Source: Lachnospiraceae bacterium (GTDB lineage Bacteria; Bacillota; Clostridia; Lachnospirales; Lachnospiraceae). Taken from it: a DNA stretch of 64,000 bases. The stretch spans positions 56,390-120,389 of the forward strand of contig JAGBMJ010000010.1 in NCBI GenBank assembly GCA_017634975.1, written 5' to 3'. The notes beneath the pieces are model-generated. The model was not told where the DNA came from, made no database searches, and worked only from the letters and a program-made list of their open reading frames with translations. Position 1 is the stretch's first letter. Every line of letters starts with the position of its first letter. The position numbers were made by a program, and so were the translations under genes. Shown piece by piece: positions 18,271-26,465 of this stretch.

Positions 18271-19700
18271 CAGTTCCAGGTCCAGAGTTTTCCCTTTTCT
18301 CTCTTTTCCGCTTCCATGTCCTCACGGGCTGCTATAAGCTTCCACAGCATCAGGATTCCGGCCACATAGAACAAAGCCATATTGTAGATCATATATCTGG
18401 TCTGGCAGAAGATCAGGGCTGCTGCCACGCCGACATTCACCAGGATCGCCAACAGAACAAACAACCCAGCCATGCCGGCTGCGCGGCACTCTTCTTTTCG
18501 AAAGCACATGATCATCAATGCGATATATGCGATATACACAATCAATGCATACCAGTCCAGCAGACTGCTGCGTTTTGCCACGGTATTGATCAGACCGTTT
18601 AAGAACGATGCCCCGTAAATGCGCAGATAGGTGCCCAGATTATCCGCAAACAGACTGCTCACGATCACGGCACTCATACGGTCCGCTTCCTGCTCCGCTT
18701 CGATTCCCTCCGCAAAACCACGTTCCACCGCATAGTCAATGTACAGGTGCCCCGTGGTATCGATCGTGATCACATCGAAATGGTTTTCATAATGCTCCTC
18801 CAGTGCCCGCCAGCCGGATCCTGCAAAACGGTAGTTGCTCTCCGTTTCTTCCAATTTCTCCATCGTAAGAAGGAACAGCTTCCGCACAGCCTCTTCTTCG
18901 ATCAGCGCAGCATCTTCTTTGTCTGCTGCATAAAGCGTGGTAGTCAGCACCAGATTCATATCTCGGGTGTTCTGCGCAAAATTACCACGCAGCACGTAAT
19001 TATACAGACGTGTACCGCCCATAGCCAGAAGAATGCTCAAAACACAGCCACATACCGTAACAAGCAATCCCTTCCAATACCTTCCGGGTGTCTCTTTGCC
19101 CATCCGTCCGAAAAACATTGCCGCACAGATCGTGATATATCCCACTGCCATCTGCTTGCGGGTATCCATCATCACCGCTGCCAGAAGAAGCGCAACGACG
19201 GCCGCTTTTTTATCCCGGTCCAGCACTGCCCGAAACAGCAGTATCATGAAGAATAACCACATCGAGATCGTAATTCCCTCGGTCATGATCATATTCGAGT
19301 AGATCGCACCACGCTCTGCCAGAAACTGACAGATACAAGCCACGCCGAAATGTACCGCGATCATTCCCGCCTGCACGATCCCCGGCAGTGAAAAACGCTT
19401 TCCCAGTTCCTCCGTACTCCACCATACAGCCACCGCCATAATGAGATTCTGCAGAATGATCACGATCCACAGATAGAGCTTCTCCCCAAAGAGGCTCCGA
19501 AAAGCCCATAAAAAAAGCGGGTACACCGGTTCTCTTGCAGAGACCATGTTGATGTATCCTCTGGAATCCGCTCCCATCTGTACCCCGAAGATGAAGCAGA
19601 AAACCATATAAAACACAACGCAAACAGCCAAACGTATCCACGCAGCCGTATGTCTTTCTTTACTAAAATTCTCTCTCTTTTCTTTCTTATTCATCTCCAT
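18270..19700 (-). CDS. Polytopic membrane protein, putative GT-C or polymerase
   Basis: A 476-residue protein with about ten hydrophobic helices and a large hydrophilic loop (about residues 235-345). After the first helix comes QMGADSRGYI (41-50), whose Asp45 could be the catalytic acidic residue of a GT-C enzyme. It is the last gene of its unit, right before a terminator. I cannot name a family with confidence; a Wzy-like polymerase is another possibility. A short repeat element (19711-19797) lies just before its start. Confidence 0.65.
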   Translation of the reverse strand: MEMNKKEKRENFSKERHTAAWIRLAVCVVFYMVFCFIFGVQMGADSRGYINMVSAREPVYPLFLWAFRSLFGEKLYLWIVIILQNLIMAVAVWWSTEELGKRFSLPGIVQAGMIAVHFGVACICQFLAERGAIYSNMIMTEGITISMWLFFMILLFRAVLDRDKKAAVVALLLAAVMMDTRKQMAVGYITICAAMFFGRMGKETPGRYWKGLLVTVCGCVLSILLAMGGTRLYNYVLRGNFAQNTRDMNLVLTTTLYAADKEDAALIEEEAVRKLFLLTMEKLEETESNYRFAGSGWRALEEHYENHFDVITIDTTGHLYIDYAVERGFAEGIEAEQEADRMSAVIVSSLFADNLGTYLRIYGASFLNGLINTVAKRSSLLDWYALIVYIAYIALMIMCFRKEECRAAGMAGLFVLLAILVNVGVAAALIFCQTRYMIYNMALFYVAGILMLWKLIAAREDMEAEKREKGKLWTWN

Positions 19701-19710
19701 TATCCAAATT

Positions 19711-19797
19711 CATGTTTGTCGAGCTCCCCGTCCTCGCTTCGCTCGTCCGGAGAGCTCGGGAGAGGGGAGGCCGGGCGGTGACTGCTCGATAAACATG
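19711..19797. repeat. Short element with 14-base terminal inverted repeats
   Basis: CATGTTTGTCGAGC (19711-19724) and GCTCGATAAACATG (19784-19797) match at 13 of 14 positions as inverted repeats, enclosing 59 bases that hold a GAGCTC repeat and a CGAAGCGAG-type hairpin. It contains no ORF. It looks like a small palindromic intergenic element of the kind found in many copies in Clostridia. A second palindrome follows five bases later. Confidence 0.6.
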
Positions 19798-19801
19798 AGT
19801 C

Positions 19802-19834
19802 GTGAGGACAAAAGGACCGTCCCCCTGTCCTCAC
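19802..19834. repeat. REP-like palindrome overlapping a stop codon
   Basis: GTGAGGACA (19802-19810) and TGTCCTCAC (19826-19834) are perfect inverted arms around AAAGGACCGTCCCCC. The core resembles the GGGACGGT-TTTTGTCC motif I recall from repeats next to IS200-like REP-associated transposases in Firmicutes. No transposase is nearby. Its right arm includes the stop codon (19831-19833) of the GT2 gene. Confidence 0.55.
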
Positions 19835-20766
19835 ATCAGTTCCCGCTTGCGGCTGCTGATCTCGTAGAGATTGCGTTCAAACTCCCGACGGTTCTTGGTG
19901 ACCATATCCGAGAGGATGAGTCCGGAGAAAAACGCCTGCAAGGCACCGAGTGCAATGAAGCCGCTGACCACCAAAGTAGGCATATTCTCGACCAGATGGC
20001 TGTTTAAGAACCGTGCAAATACCCACAGGAACATAACTGCCGCAACAATCAACATGATCGCAGCAAGTGCCGAGAAAAACCGCAGCGGTTTGTAATTCTT
20101 ATACAGCTTTACGATCGTGGACAGCACTCTGGCTCCGTCGGAATAGGTGTTGAGCTTGGATTCGCTCCCCTCCGGACGGTTTCGGAATTCCACCGGAACA
20201 TTCACGATCACCATCTCGTTAAAGACTGCGTGGATCGTCATTTCCGTCTCGATCTCAAACCCGCGGCTGAGCACCGGGTAACTCTTTACAAATTCGTAGG
20301 ACATGGCACGGTAGCCCGTCATAATATCCTTGATATCGCATGCAAATAATTTGTTGATCGTGGAACGTACCACGGAATTACCCATATTGTGGAACGGTCG
20401 CTTATTCTCTTTGAAATACGTGGAGGACAAACGGTCACCGACCACCATATCCGCCTGGTGCTCCAATACCTGCTCCGCCATCTGTGCCGCATATTCCAGC
20501 GGATAGGTATCGTCACCGTCGATCATGATATAGCAGAGGGCATCGATCTCGCGGAACATCCGGCGGATCACATAGCCCTTGCCCTGCCGCGGCTCCGAAC
20601 GCACCACTGCGCCGGCTTCCCGGGCCAGTTCCGCGGTACGGTCCGTGGAATTGTTGTCATAGACATAGACCACCGCCTCCGGCAGAGCCGCCTTCGCATC
20701 TTTTACCACTTTTGCTACGGTCTGTTCCTCGTTATAACATGGAATTAAAACTGCGATCTTATCCAA
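19831..20766 (-). CDS. Polyprenol-phosphate glycosyltransferase-like GT2 with C-terminal helices
   Basis: A DPM1-like GT2 enzyme: IAVLIPCYNEEQT at the start, DNNSTD near residue 37, IDGDDTYP (82-89) as metal site and FEIETEMTIHA in the acceptor region. Two hydrophobic helices near the C-terminus (about 235-290) anchor it to the membrane. Such enzymes load a sugar on polyprenyl phosphate for use outside the cell. The frame is open to TTG 20781, but TTG 20766 has GGAG nine bases ahead and gives the N-terminus MDKIAVLIP. The stop codon lies inside a palindromic repeat. Confidence 0.85.
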   Translation of the reverse strand: MDKIAVLIPCYNEEQTVAKVVKDAKAALPEAVVYVYDNNSTDRTAELAREAGAVVRSEPRQGKGYVIRRMFREIDALCYIMIDGDDTYPLEYAAQMAEQVLEHQADMVVGDRLSSTYFKENKRPFHNMGNSVVRSTINKLFACDIKDIMTGYRAMSYEFVKSYPVLSRGFEIETEMTIHAVFNEMVIVNVPVEFRNRPEGSESKLNTYSDGARVLSTIVKLYKNYKPLRFFSALAAIMLIVAAVMFLWVFARFLNSHLVENMPTLVVSGFIALGALQAFFSGLILSDMVTKNRREFERNLYEISSRKRELM

Positions 20767-20817
20767 TTCTGTTCTCTCCAAGTATATCTTGCTAATCTAA
20801 AACTCTCGCCGAATGTA

Positions 20818-20895
20818 CACCTCATCCGCCCGGCTAACGCATACTGCCCTGCTAAACCCGCAAGCTAGTTAAGCAACAGCCCTCAAGGGGAAGGC
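20818..20895 (-). repeat. Intergenic repeat, second full copy
   Basis: On the minus strand this begins TGCCTTCCCCTTGAGGGC and ends GGGCGGATGAGGTG, the same ends as the element at 5470-5564, with a different middle. It fills most of the 136-base gap between the ketoisomerase stop and the GT2 start. No ORF is visible. Confidence 0.72.
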
Positions 20896-20902
20896 AGGAA
20901 GG

Positions 20903-21310
20903 TTAGGTATTCTGTTCTCTTACATATTTGAGGAACTCATCATAATCCCGGATATAATCGTTCTCATCATAGAACTTGGATGCAAACACGATCAGCACCG
21001 CATGTTCGGAAAACTCCGACATCTCTCTCCAGATATTGTTGGAAACATACAGTCCGTCGCAGGGATCGTCCAATACCACGGTCTTGCGCTCGGTACCATC
21101 ATCCAGTGTGATCTTGACCGAGCCATGCACACAGACCAGCACCTGTTCCAGGGACTTGTGTGCATGATGTCCGCGGACCACGCCCTGCGCGGTATCCACG
21201 ATATAGTAAACCCGTTTGATCTCAAAAGGAATATCTTTCTTTTCTTCCACCGCAACCAGATGCCCCCTGTAATCGCCATGCATCTGCAACGGATACTTAA
21301 TGATCTCCAT
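20903..21310 (-). CDS. WxcM/FdtA-type sugar 3,4-ketoisomerase
   Basis: A 135-residue cupin of the dTDP-4-oxo-6-deoxyglucose 3,4-ketoisomerase family, with DYRGHLVAVE (13-22) and the active-site segment RGHHAHK (46-52), matching FdtA His49/His51. It would move a keto group from C4 to C3 before a 3-amino sugar is made. The frame is open 32 codons further up, inside the previous gene, but only ATG 21310 fits the family start; GGAG lies ten bases before it. It overlaps the preceding GT2 gene by 14 bases. No RmlA/RmlB or FdtB is nearby, and the only aminotransferase is the WecE-like one at 50-51 kb. Confidence 0.82.
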   Translation of the reverse strand: MEIIKYPLQMHGDYRGHLVAVEEKKDIPFEIKRVYYIVDTAQGVVRGHHAHKSLEQVLVCVHGSVKITLDDGTERKTVVLDDPCDGLYVSNNIWREMSEFSEHAVLIVFASKFYDENDYIRDYDEFLKYVREQNT

Positions 21311-22106
21311 TCTTTCTTCTCTCCTCGATGTCCTGTTCCAAAAACCGGATGGTCTTCCGGTCCAGCCCCACCGGTGATTCCAGCAGTTTTTCCCGGAAAC
21401 GCTCAATATCTTTCAACACCAGTGGATGGATCTTTCCCGTGGAAACGCCGCCGATCCCGTGCTCCACCACGACCTGCGGCGTATATCCGATCCGCACCCC
21501 CAGCTGCAGCAATTTCACAAAATACGTATAATCCTCTACCAGACGGTATTCGGTATTGTGCAGTCCGTACTCCTCAAAGACTGCCCGGCTGCAGAACGTA
21601 CAGCATCCGCTGAGCAGATTGCGCCTGCGGATCATATAATTCAGCAGCCATCCGGGTGCAAACTTAAGCGCCGCTCCCAGCCAAAACGGCGGACGGATCT
21701 TCTTTTTTCCATCCGGATACACATCTGCCCTGCGGCAGGCCAAAACCTTTTCCCGCCCCGCTTCCATTCGGGATACGATCCCGGATACGGTATCCGTGCT
21801 GCAAAAGCGGTCTCCGGAACAGCAGCTGATGAAGTACTTCCCCTTGGAGAGCCCGATCACCTTATTGATGTGTGCTACCGTCCCCAGGTTTTCCTCATTA
21901 TGATTGATGCGCACATCGGCAAAGCGTTTCCGCAGTTTTCCCGCGTAATGTTCCATAAGCTCCGCATCATATTCCCTCGAACAATCATCGCTTAAGATCA
22001 CCTCGATGGCATCATAATCCTGCCTGCATACAGAAGCAACGGTCTCTTCCAGCTCTTTTGCGTTATTATAGATCAGGATCCATATTGTCGCCAGCGGCTT
22101 CATCAT
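21297..22106 (-). CDS. GT2 family glycosyltransferase
   Basis: A short GT2 protein with ATIWILIYNNAKELE at its start and LSDDCSREYD (39-48). The usual DxD is reduced to CSGDRF, so metal binding at the third position rests on a single Asp. The segment LLSGCCTFCSRAVFEEYG and VEDYTYFVKL follow the normal GT2 plan. ATG 22106 overlaps the previous stop as TGATG and has AGGA six bases ahead; an in-frame GTG lies one codon upstream. Donor unknown. Confidence 0.82.
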   Translation of the reverse strand: MMKPLATIWILIYNNAKELEETVASVCRQDYDAIEVILSDDCSREYDAELMEHYAGKLRKRFADVRINHNEENLGTVAHINKVIGLSKGKYFISCCSGDRFCSTDTVSGIVSRMEAGREKVLACRRADVYPDGKKKIRPPFWLGAALKFAPGWLLNYMIRRRNLLSGCCTFCSRAVFEEYGLHNTEYRLVEDYTYFVKLLQLGVRIGYTPQVVVEHGIGGVSTGKIHPLVLKDIERFREKLLESPVGLDRKTIRFLEQDIEERRKNGDH

Positions 22107-23188
22107 CACTGATCCTCTTTCTTCTGACCGGACGCGTCTGCCTCCAGATCCTTCACAAAGCCGTCTTTCTCAAAAACCGCCCTGATCTCTTCCTCACGTA
22201 CCTCTTCCACTTTGGCCTGTGCCGCTTCCTGCCAGACCTTCATATCCGTATTGTCATAGGTCAGTTTACGTACATGATATTGCACATCTTCGATCAGTTT
22301 GCGGTTCGCCGACATCACATCGGCCAGCATACCGATGACAAATGTGACAAATCCCAGAATGATCAACGTACACGCAAGGATCAGCGACTGTACGTGTCCG
22401 GCATTCCTGCCGTTAAACCAGAAAAACAGGAAACGGATACCGATCCCCGTACCGATCAGGAACGGAATGATACCCAGCACCGTAAGCACAGCCAGAGGAC
22501 GATACATCAAAAGTGCACGCAGGATCGTCAGCATGGATTTTTTTACATAGCCTGCCATGCTGGAAAACAGTCTGGACTTACGCAGTTCCGGGTTGGTACG
22601 CACCGGCACCGAAGTGATCGCCATCTTATTACGGCCTGCCTGCACAATGGTTTCCAACGTGTAGGTATATTCATTCACCACGTTGATATGCATCGCCGCT
22701 TCCCTTGAAAATGCACGGAAACCGGACGGCGCATCCGGAATACCGGTCTTGGATGCTTTCCGCACCACCCAGCTGCCGAAATGCTGCAGCTTCTTCTTCA
22801 GCCACGAAAAATGCGGTGTTTCATCAATGGGGCGCTCCCCGATCACGATATCCGCCTTACCCTCCAGGATCGGACGGACCAGTTTCTCGATATCCTCACC
22901 GCAATACTGATTATCCGCATCGGTATTTACGATAATGTCTGCGCCATAGGATAGGCAGGCCTCGATCCCGGCCATAAAACCTTTGGCCAGGCCTTTATTT
23001 CTCGTAAAACTCACGACATGGTGTACGCCCCAGTTCATCGCCACTTCGATGGTCTTGTCCGTACTGCCGTCATCAATGATCAGATATTCGATCTCATCGA
23101 TCCCGTCAATATGTTTCGGGAGATCGTTCAGCGCGATCTCCAGGGTATCCGCCTCATTCAGACATGGAATCTGTATGATCAGCTTCAT
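22106..23188 (-). CDS. Polyprenol-phosphate glycosyltransferase-like GT2 with C-terminal membrane domain
   Basis: Residues 1-220 are a DPM1/DPMS-like catalytic domain: IQIPCLNEADTL (5-16), IDDGSTDKT (38-46), NTDADNQY (88-95) and the RNKGLAKG segment. Two strong helices follow (about 230-255 and 265-295), then a charged tail of about 65 residues. This layout fits an enzyme that makes polyprenyl-phosphate sugars at the membrane. It sits directly after a large GT-C-like protein (23.2-25.3 kb) that could use its product. AAGGAG precedes the ATG. Confidence 0.86.
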   Translation of the reverse strand: MKLIIQIPCLNEADTLEIALNDLPKHIDGIDEIEYLIIDDGSTDKTIEVAMNWGVHHVVSFTRNKGLAKGFMAGIEACLSYGADIIVNTDADNQYCGEDIEKLVRPILEGKADIVIGERPIDETPHFSWLKKKLQHFGSWVVRKASKTGIPDAPSGFRAFSREAAMHINVVNEYTYTLETIVQAGRNKMAITSVPVRTNPELRKSRLFSSMAGYVKKSMLTILRALLMYRPLAVLTVLGIIPFLIGTGIGIRFLFFWFNGRNAGHVQSLILACTLIILGFVTFVIGMLADVMSANRKLIEDVQYHVRKLTYDNTDMKVWQEAAQAKVEEVREEEIRAVFEKDGFVKDLEADASGQKKEDQ

Positions 23189-23243
23189 AGTTTATTCTCC
23201 TTTTTATACATCCGTCAGCATGCGCTTCGGACTTTCCTGATGG

Positions 23244-25304
23244 TTACTGATCCAGTATCAAAAGTACTACCGGTGTCTCCAGCAATGTCGGTTTCTTCGG
23301 ATACGGAATGATCGCCTTGCCTCCCATATCCCAGTCGTAAATAGATCCGTGAATGGTTCCCCGGTAGATCACTCTCCAGTCCTCCCCTTCAATATCCCCG
23401 ATCAGCTTTCCCATATCGTAGCTTAAGATATACAGGTTGCGGTATCTGCTACCGTAATCCTTCACCTGCCGCTCAAGCTGCGCTTCGTTTAAGAAATACA
23501 CATCCGCACCGGAGATGGCTTTGATCGGCAGGGCAAACACACGATGACAATGATATCCCTGGTCAAAGATCAGGACCGCATCCCCCTCCCCGATACAGGA
23601 AGTGACACTGTCGATCACTTCATATTCTGCATACGTCATATCCTTTGCCGTGTACAGCACCCTACTCTGCACGACCGTTACGAGGATCATCACCGCATAC
23701 GCCGGAAGCAGTATCTGCTTCGGCTTCTTCTGCAGCAGATAGCCGGCCATCACAATGGGCAGGAACACAAACGGTGTCAGGTAGCGGGCATAATAGAAGT
23801 AATAATATACCAGCACCCACAAGAATCCGCAATACATCCATACGATATAATACAGCGAGATCACAAAAGTCACGAATTTCCGGTCTTTAAACCACAAGCC
23901 CCCCCGTTTGGCTGCCGCCACGAAAGATGCCGGAAGCAGCACAAAACCTGTCATCAGAAGGTATCCCGTAGCAAAGAAATACGGATAATACTTCGGTTCG
24001 TCCCTTCGTTCCCAATACTTATAGATAAAGTACACCAGGGTAAGACATCCCAGCACGGTGAACACTTTCTTCGCGATGCTGCCGGCCTTTTTGCTGTGTC
24101 GCAGATTTTTCTCTATCGTCAAAAGCACATTTTTTCTGCCCCATACCAGCATCGCTACGGCAAGCACTGTACAGAGCAGGGCAGCCGCCCAGACGACCGT
24201 TTCCAGATTCTGCTCCGTCAACAATCCCTTTGTCTTGCCGAACAACTGTGCAAAATTGGAGATCGTATACACCTCCGCCGTATGCCGCATCATCGAAAAA
24301 CCGAAGCCGTAACTCAGCGTCACACAGATCATCGCCCACAGGAAGCCGCGCTTCCCGGTACGCAGGTAATGCACAAAATACAGGATCACGATCAGCGGCA
24401 TCAGTACCGAGATCAGGATGTGCAGCATACACACCCCCATGACCGGAAGTGCCGAAAACAACGGATGCGTATCCTTATCCTCTTCGGTCAGGCTCACAAA
24501 CCACTGCGTGATGAAGGTCGCCAGTACAATCTCGGTCAGCGTGTTCTGCGCGCTCCACAAAAATATCGGAGATACGGTATACAAAGCTGTCGACAGATGG
24601 ACAAAATGCTTCCGGAAATGCAGATTCCTGCAGATCAGCCATACATTACCGATGGACAGCAGATAGCAGATACACAGGATCCCGGACATATTCCGCATCC
24701 CGAACAGCTTCCCCCAAAGTGCCAGAAGTGCCGGAAACGTTCCCAGACCGTGCAGCATACCGCTCAGTTCCTTCGGCTTATTCTCTTCTTTGTCAACGTT
24801 TAAGTACAACCCTTCCAGATCCCGGATCTCGCGGACATACTCACCTTTTTCCCATTTGATATACAGGTTCTGGTATTCCGGAAACGTGATCTCGTCGTCA
24901 TACCGGTCATTCATAAAATACATCGCGCGGATCTGGTACAGTCCCTCATCCTGACCGGTTCCGAAATAATCCGCCCTGTGCGCATTACACAGTATTCCTG
25001 CGATCACAAGGAGCAAAAGGAGCGGAAGGTATTCCCTCGTATTCCGCTTAAGCTTCGGCAGCTGTTTTTTATTCTGAAAAAAAAGTCCCACACACAGTGC
25101 CAGCGCCGGGATCAGAACCAGTCCCGCGGCACGTTCCACCGTATAGGCGTGGATCCAGAATAAAAAGCCGGAAAGGAATACGTAAAATGCCAGATAACTG
25201 CTCCCGCCGAGCAGCAGCGCCTTTCCCAATTCGATTCTCCGGTAGACCAGCGCTGCCATCAGACAATGGATCGCCACACCGGCTACGAACAAAAACATCA
25301 GCAT
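23244..25304 (-). CDS. Large GT39/PMT-like membrane glycosyltransferase (GT-C)
   Basis: A 686-residue protein with about a dozen helices and a hydrophilic C-terminal domain (about residues 570-686). After the early helices the segment FGTGQDEGLYQIRAMYF places Asp119/Glu120 in an outside loop, where GT-C enzymes of the PMT/ArnT group have their catalytic acids. It probably takes a sugar from a polyprenyl phosphate and puts it on an exported glycan or protein. The adjacent DPM-like GT2 supports this. Exact substrate unknown. Confidence 0.75.
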   Translation of the reverse strand: MLMFLFVAGVAIHCLMAALVYRRIELGKALLLGGSSYLAFYVFLSGFLFWIHAYTVERAAGLVLIPALALCVGLFFQNKKQLPKLKRNTREYLPLLLLLVIAGILCNAHRADYFGTGQDEGLYQIRAMYFMNDRYDDEITFPEYQNLYIKWEKGEYVREIRDLEGLYLNVDKEENKPKELSGMLHGLGTFPALLALWGKLFGMRNMSGILCICYLLSIGNVWLICRNLHFRKHFVHLSTALYTVSPIFLWSAQNTLTEIVLATFITQWFVSLTEEDKDTHPLFSALPVMGVCMLHILISVLMPLIVILYFVHYLRTGKRGFLWAMICVTLSYGFGFSMMRHTAEVYTISNFAQLFGKTKGLLTEQNLETVVWAAALLCTVLAVAMLVWGRKNVLLTIEKNLRHSKKAGSIAKKVFTVLGCLTLVYFIYKYWERRDEPKYYPYFFATGYLLMTGFVLLPASFVAAAKRGGLWFKDRKFVTFVISLYYIVWMYCGFLWVLVYYYFYYARYLTPFVFLPIVMAGYLLQKKPKQILLPAYAVMILVTVVQSRVLYTAKDMTYAEYEVIDSVTSCIGEGDAVLIFDQGYHCHRVFALPIKAISGADVYFLNEAQLERQVKDYGSRYRNLYILSYDMGKLIGDIEGEDWRVIYRGTIHGSIYDWDMGGKAIIPYPKKPTLLETPVVLLILDQ

Positions 25305-25316
25305 ATGATATCTGTC

Positions 25317-26465
25317 CTACTCTACAAAAAATGCTTTCTCCCGGCGGATCTCCCGATAGATCTCTTCCAGCCCGCCAAGCATTGCTTCTTTCGTGAAGTT
25401 CTTTTCCGGTACGGTACGGAAAGCTCTTGCATCCCCGCGGATCACGGCGGTCAGTTTCCTTGCCAGATCCTGCGCATCACGATTGTGAAACGAACGGCAC
25501 TTTCCATACGCCACCTCCGGCAGGGATCCGCCGTCGCTGTAGACAAGCGGTGTACCGATCTGGCAGGCTTCCAGTGCACTGAAACCGAATCCCTCCGTCA
25601 GGGACGGTACCACCACGCAGTCTGCCTGTGCAATGCAGCATTCCAGATCCTCCCTGGCGACGGAACCCTGTATGCGTACCACTTCCTTAAGTCCCCATTT
25701 TTCGATCGTTTCCACAAAATCCCGTCTCGGCTTTTCCGGCTCCTTTCCCAGCAGGAAACAGAAACGAACGCCGGAAAGATCGATCCCTCTCTGTTTCAGC
25801 AGTCGGATTGCCTGTGCGTATACGTGTACTCCCTTGGTTTTTCCGGCACGTCCGTAATACAGGATCACCTTCTCATCCCCGATGCCGAAATACTTCCGCA
25901 GTGAAAAACCGGAGGAAGACTTTTTCTCTTCCTTTCCCATCTCATTGGCCAGATACACTCTGCGCACATCACGTTTCCCGATGTACTTTTCGTAATCCCG
26001 CTTCGTGGCATCCGAGATCGCATGATATACATCAAACTTCTGCCGGCAGGAAAACTGCTCCACCGCATAATAGATCAGCGCACGGTAGAAAACATCCGAC
26101 CAGAACCACTTCTTCCCACGCACTTCATAAACCGAGAGCAGGGAAGGCTTATGATACTTTTGTGCCAGCGTACTCACCACCGGTGCCGTCGTAAAGATCG
26201 AAGTGTGCACCACATCGCACCAGCGGATGTGCGGCTCAATATCCTTCGTACGCGGAAACGGGTGCCCGAACATGGATTTCCACGGACAGTACCATACCTG
26301 TATCCCGTCCACCACCTTATGCCCGGTGTGTTCTTCATCCACCAGTTCGGCTACCACGCGCACCTCATGTCCGCGTTCGACCATGCCTCTGGCCACATCA
26401 TAAAACATGGTTTCCCCGCCGCCCACATAAGGATAAAAATGCGGCAGTATGATCGCAATCTTCAT
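25317..26465 (-). CDS. GT4 family glycosyltransferase
   Basis: A 382-residue GT-B enzyme beginning KIAIILPHFYPYVGGGETM, with the glycine-rich loop that binds the acceptor side, YYGRAGKTKG opening the donor domain and TEGFGFSALE as the EX7E motif. It starts in a four-base ATGA overlap with the ABC exporter gene, so the two are coupled, as is common for a transferase completing the flippase substrate. Specificity not deducible. Confidence 0.87.
   Translation of the reverse strand: MKIAIILPHFYPYVGGGETMFYDVARGMVERGHEVRVVAELVDEEHTGHKVVDGIQVWYCPWKSMFGHPFPRTKDIEPHIRWCDVVHTSIFTTAPVVSTLAQKYHKPSLLSVYEVRGKKWFWSDVFYRALIYYAVEQFSCRQKFDVYHAISDATKRDYEKYIGKRDVRRVYLANEMGKEEKKSSSGFSLRKYFGIGDEKVILYYGRAGKTKGVHVYAQAIRLLKQRGIDLSGVRFCFLLGKEPEKPRRDFVETIEKWGLKEVVRIQGSVAREDLECCIAQADCVVVPSLTEGFGFSALEACQIGTPLVYSDGGSLPEVAYGKCRSFHNRDAQDLARKLTAVIRGDARAFRTVPEKNFTKEAMLGGLEEIYREIRREKAFFVE

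Noticed and set aside
18128-18325. 65-codon minus-strand frame at the terminator region
   Set aside because: It overlaps the 3' end of the membrane-protein gene in another frame, runs through the terminator at 18239-18270 and lacks a ribosome site.
23544-24803. Plus-strand open frame of 419 codons
   Set aside because: It is the antisense of the GT39-like membrane protein; the translation is His/Gln/Arg-rich and shows no domain. Other long plus-strand frames (for example 3556-4557 and 9131-10213) are the same kind of shadow.
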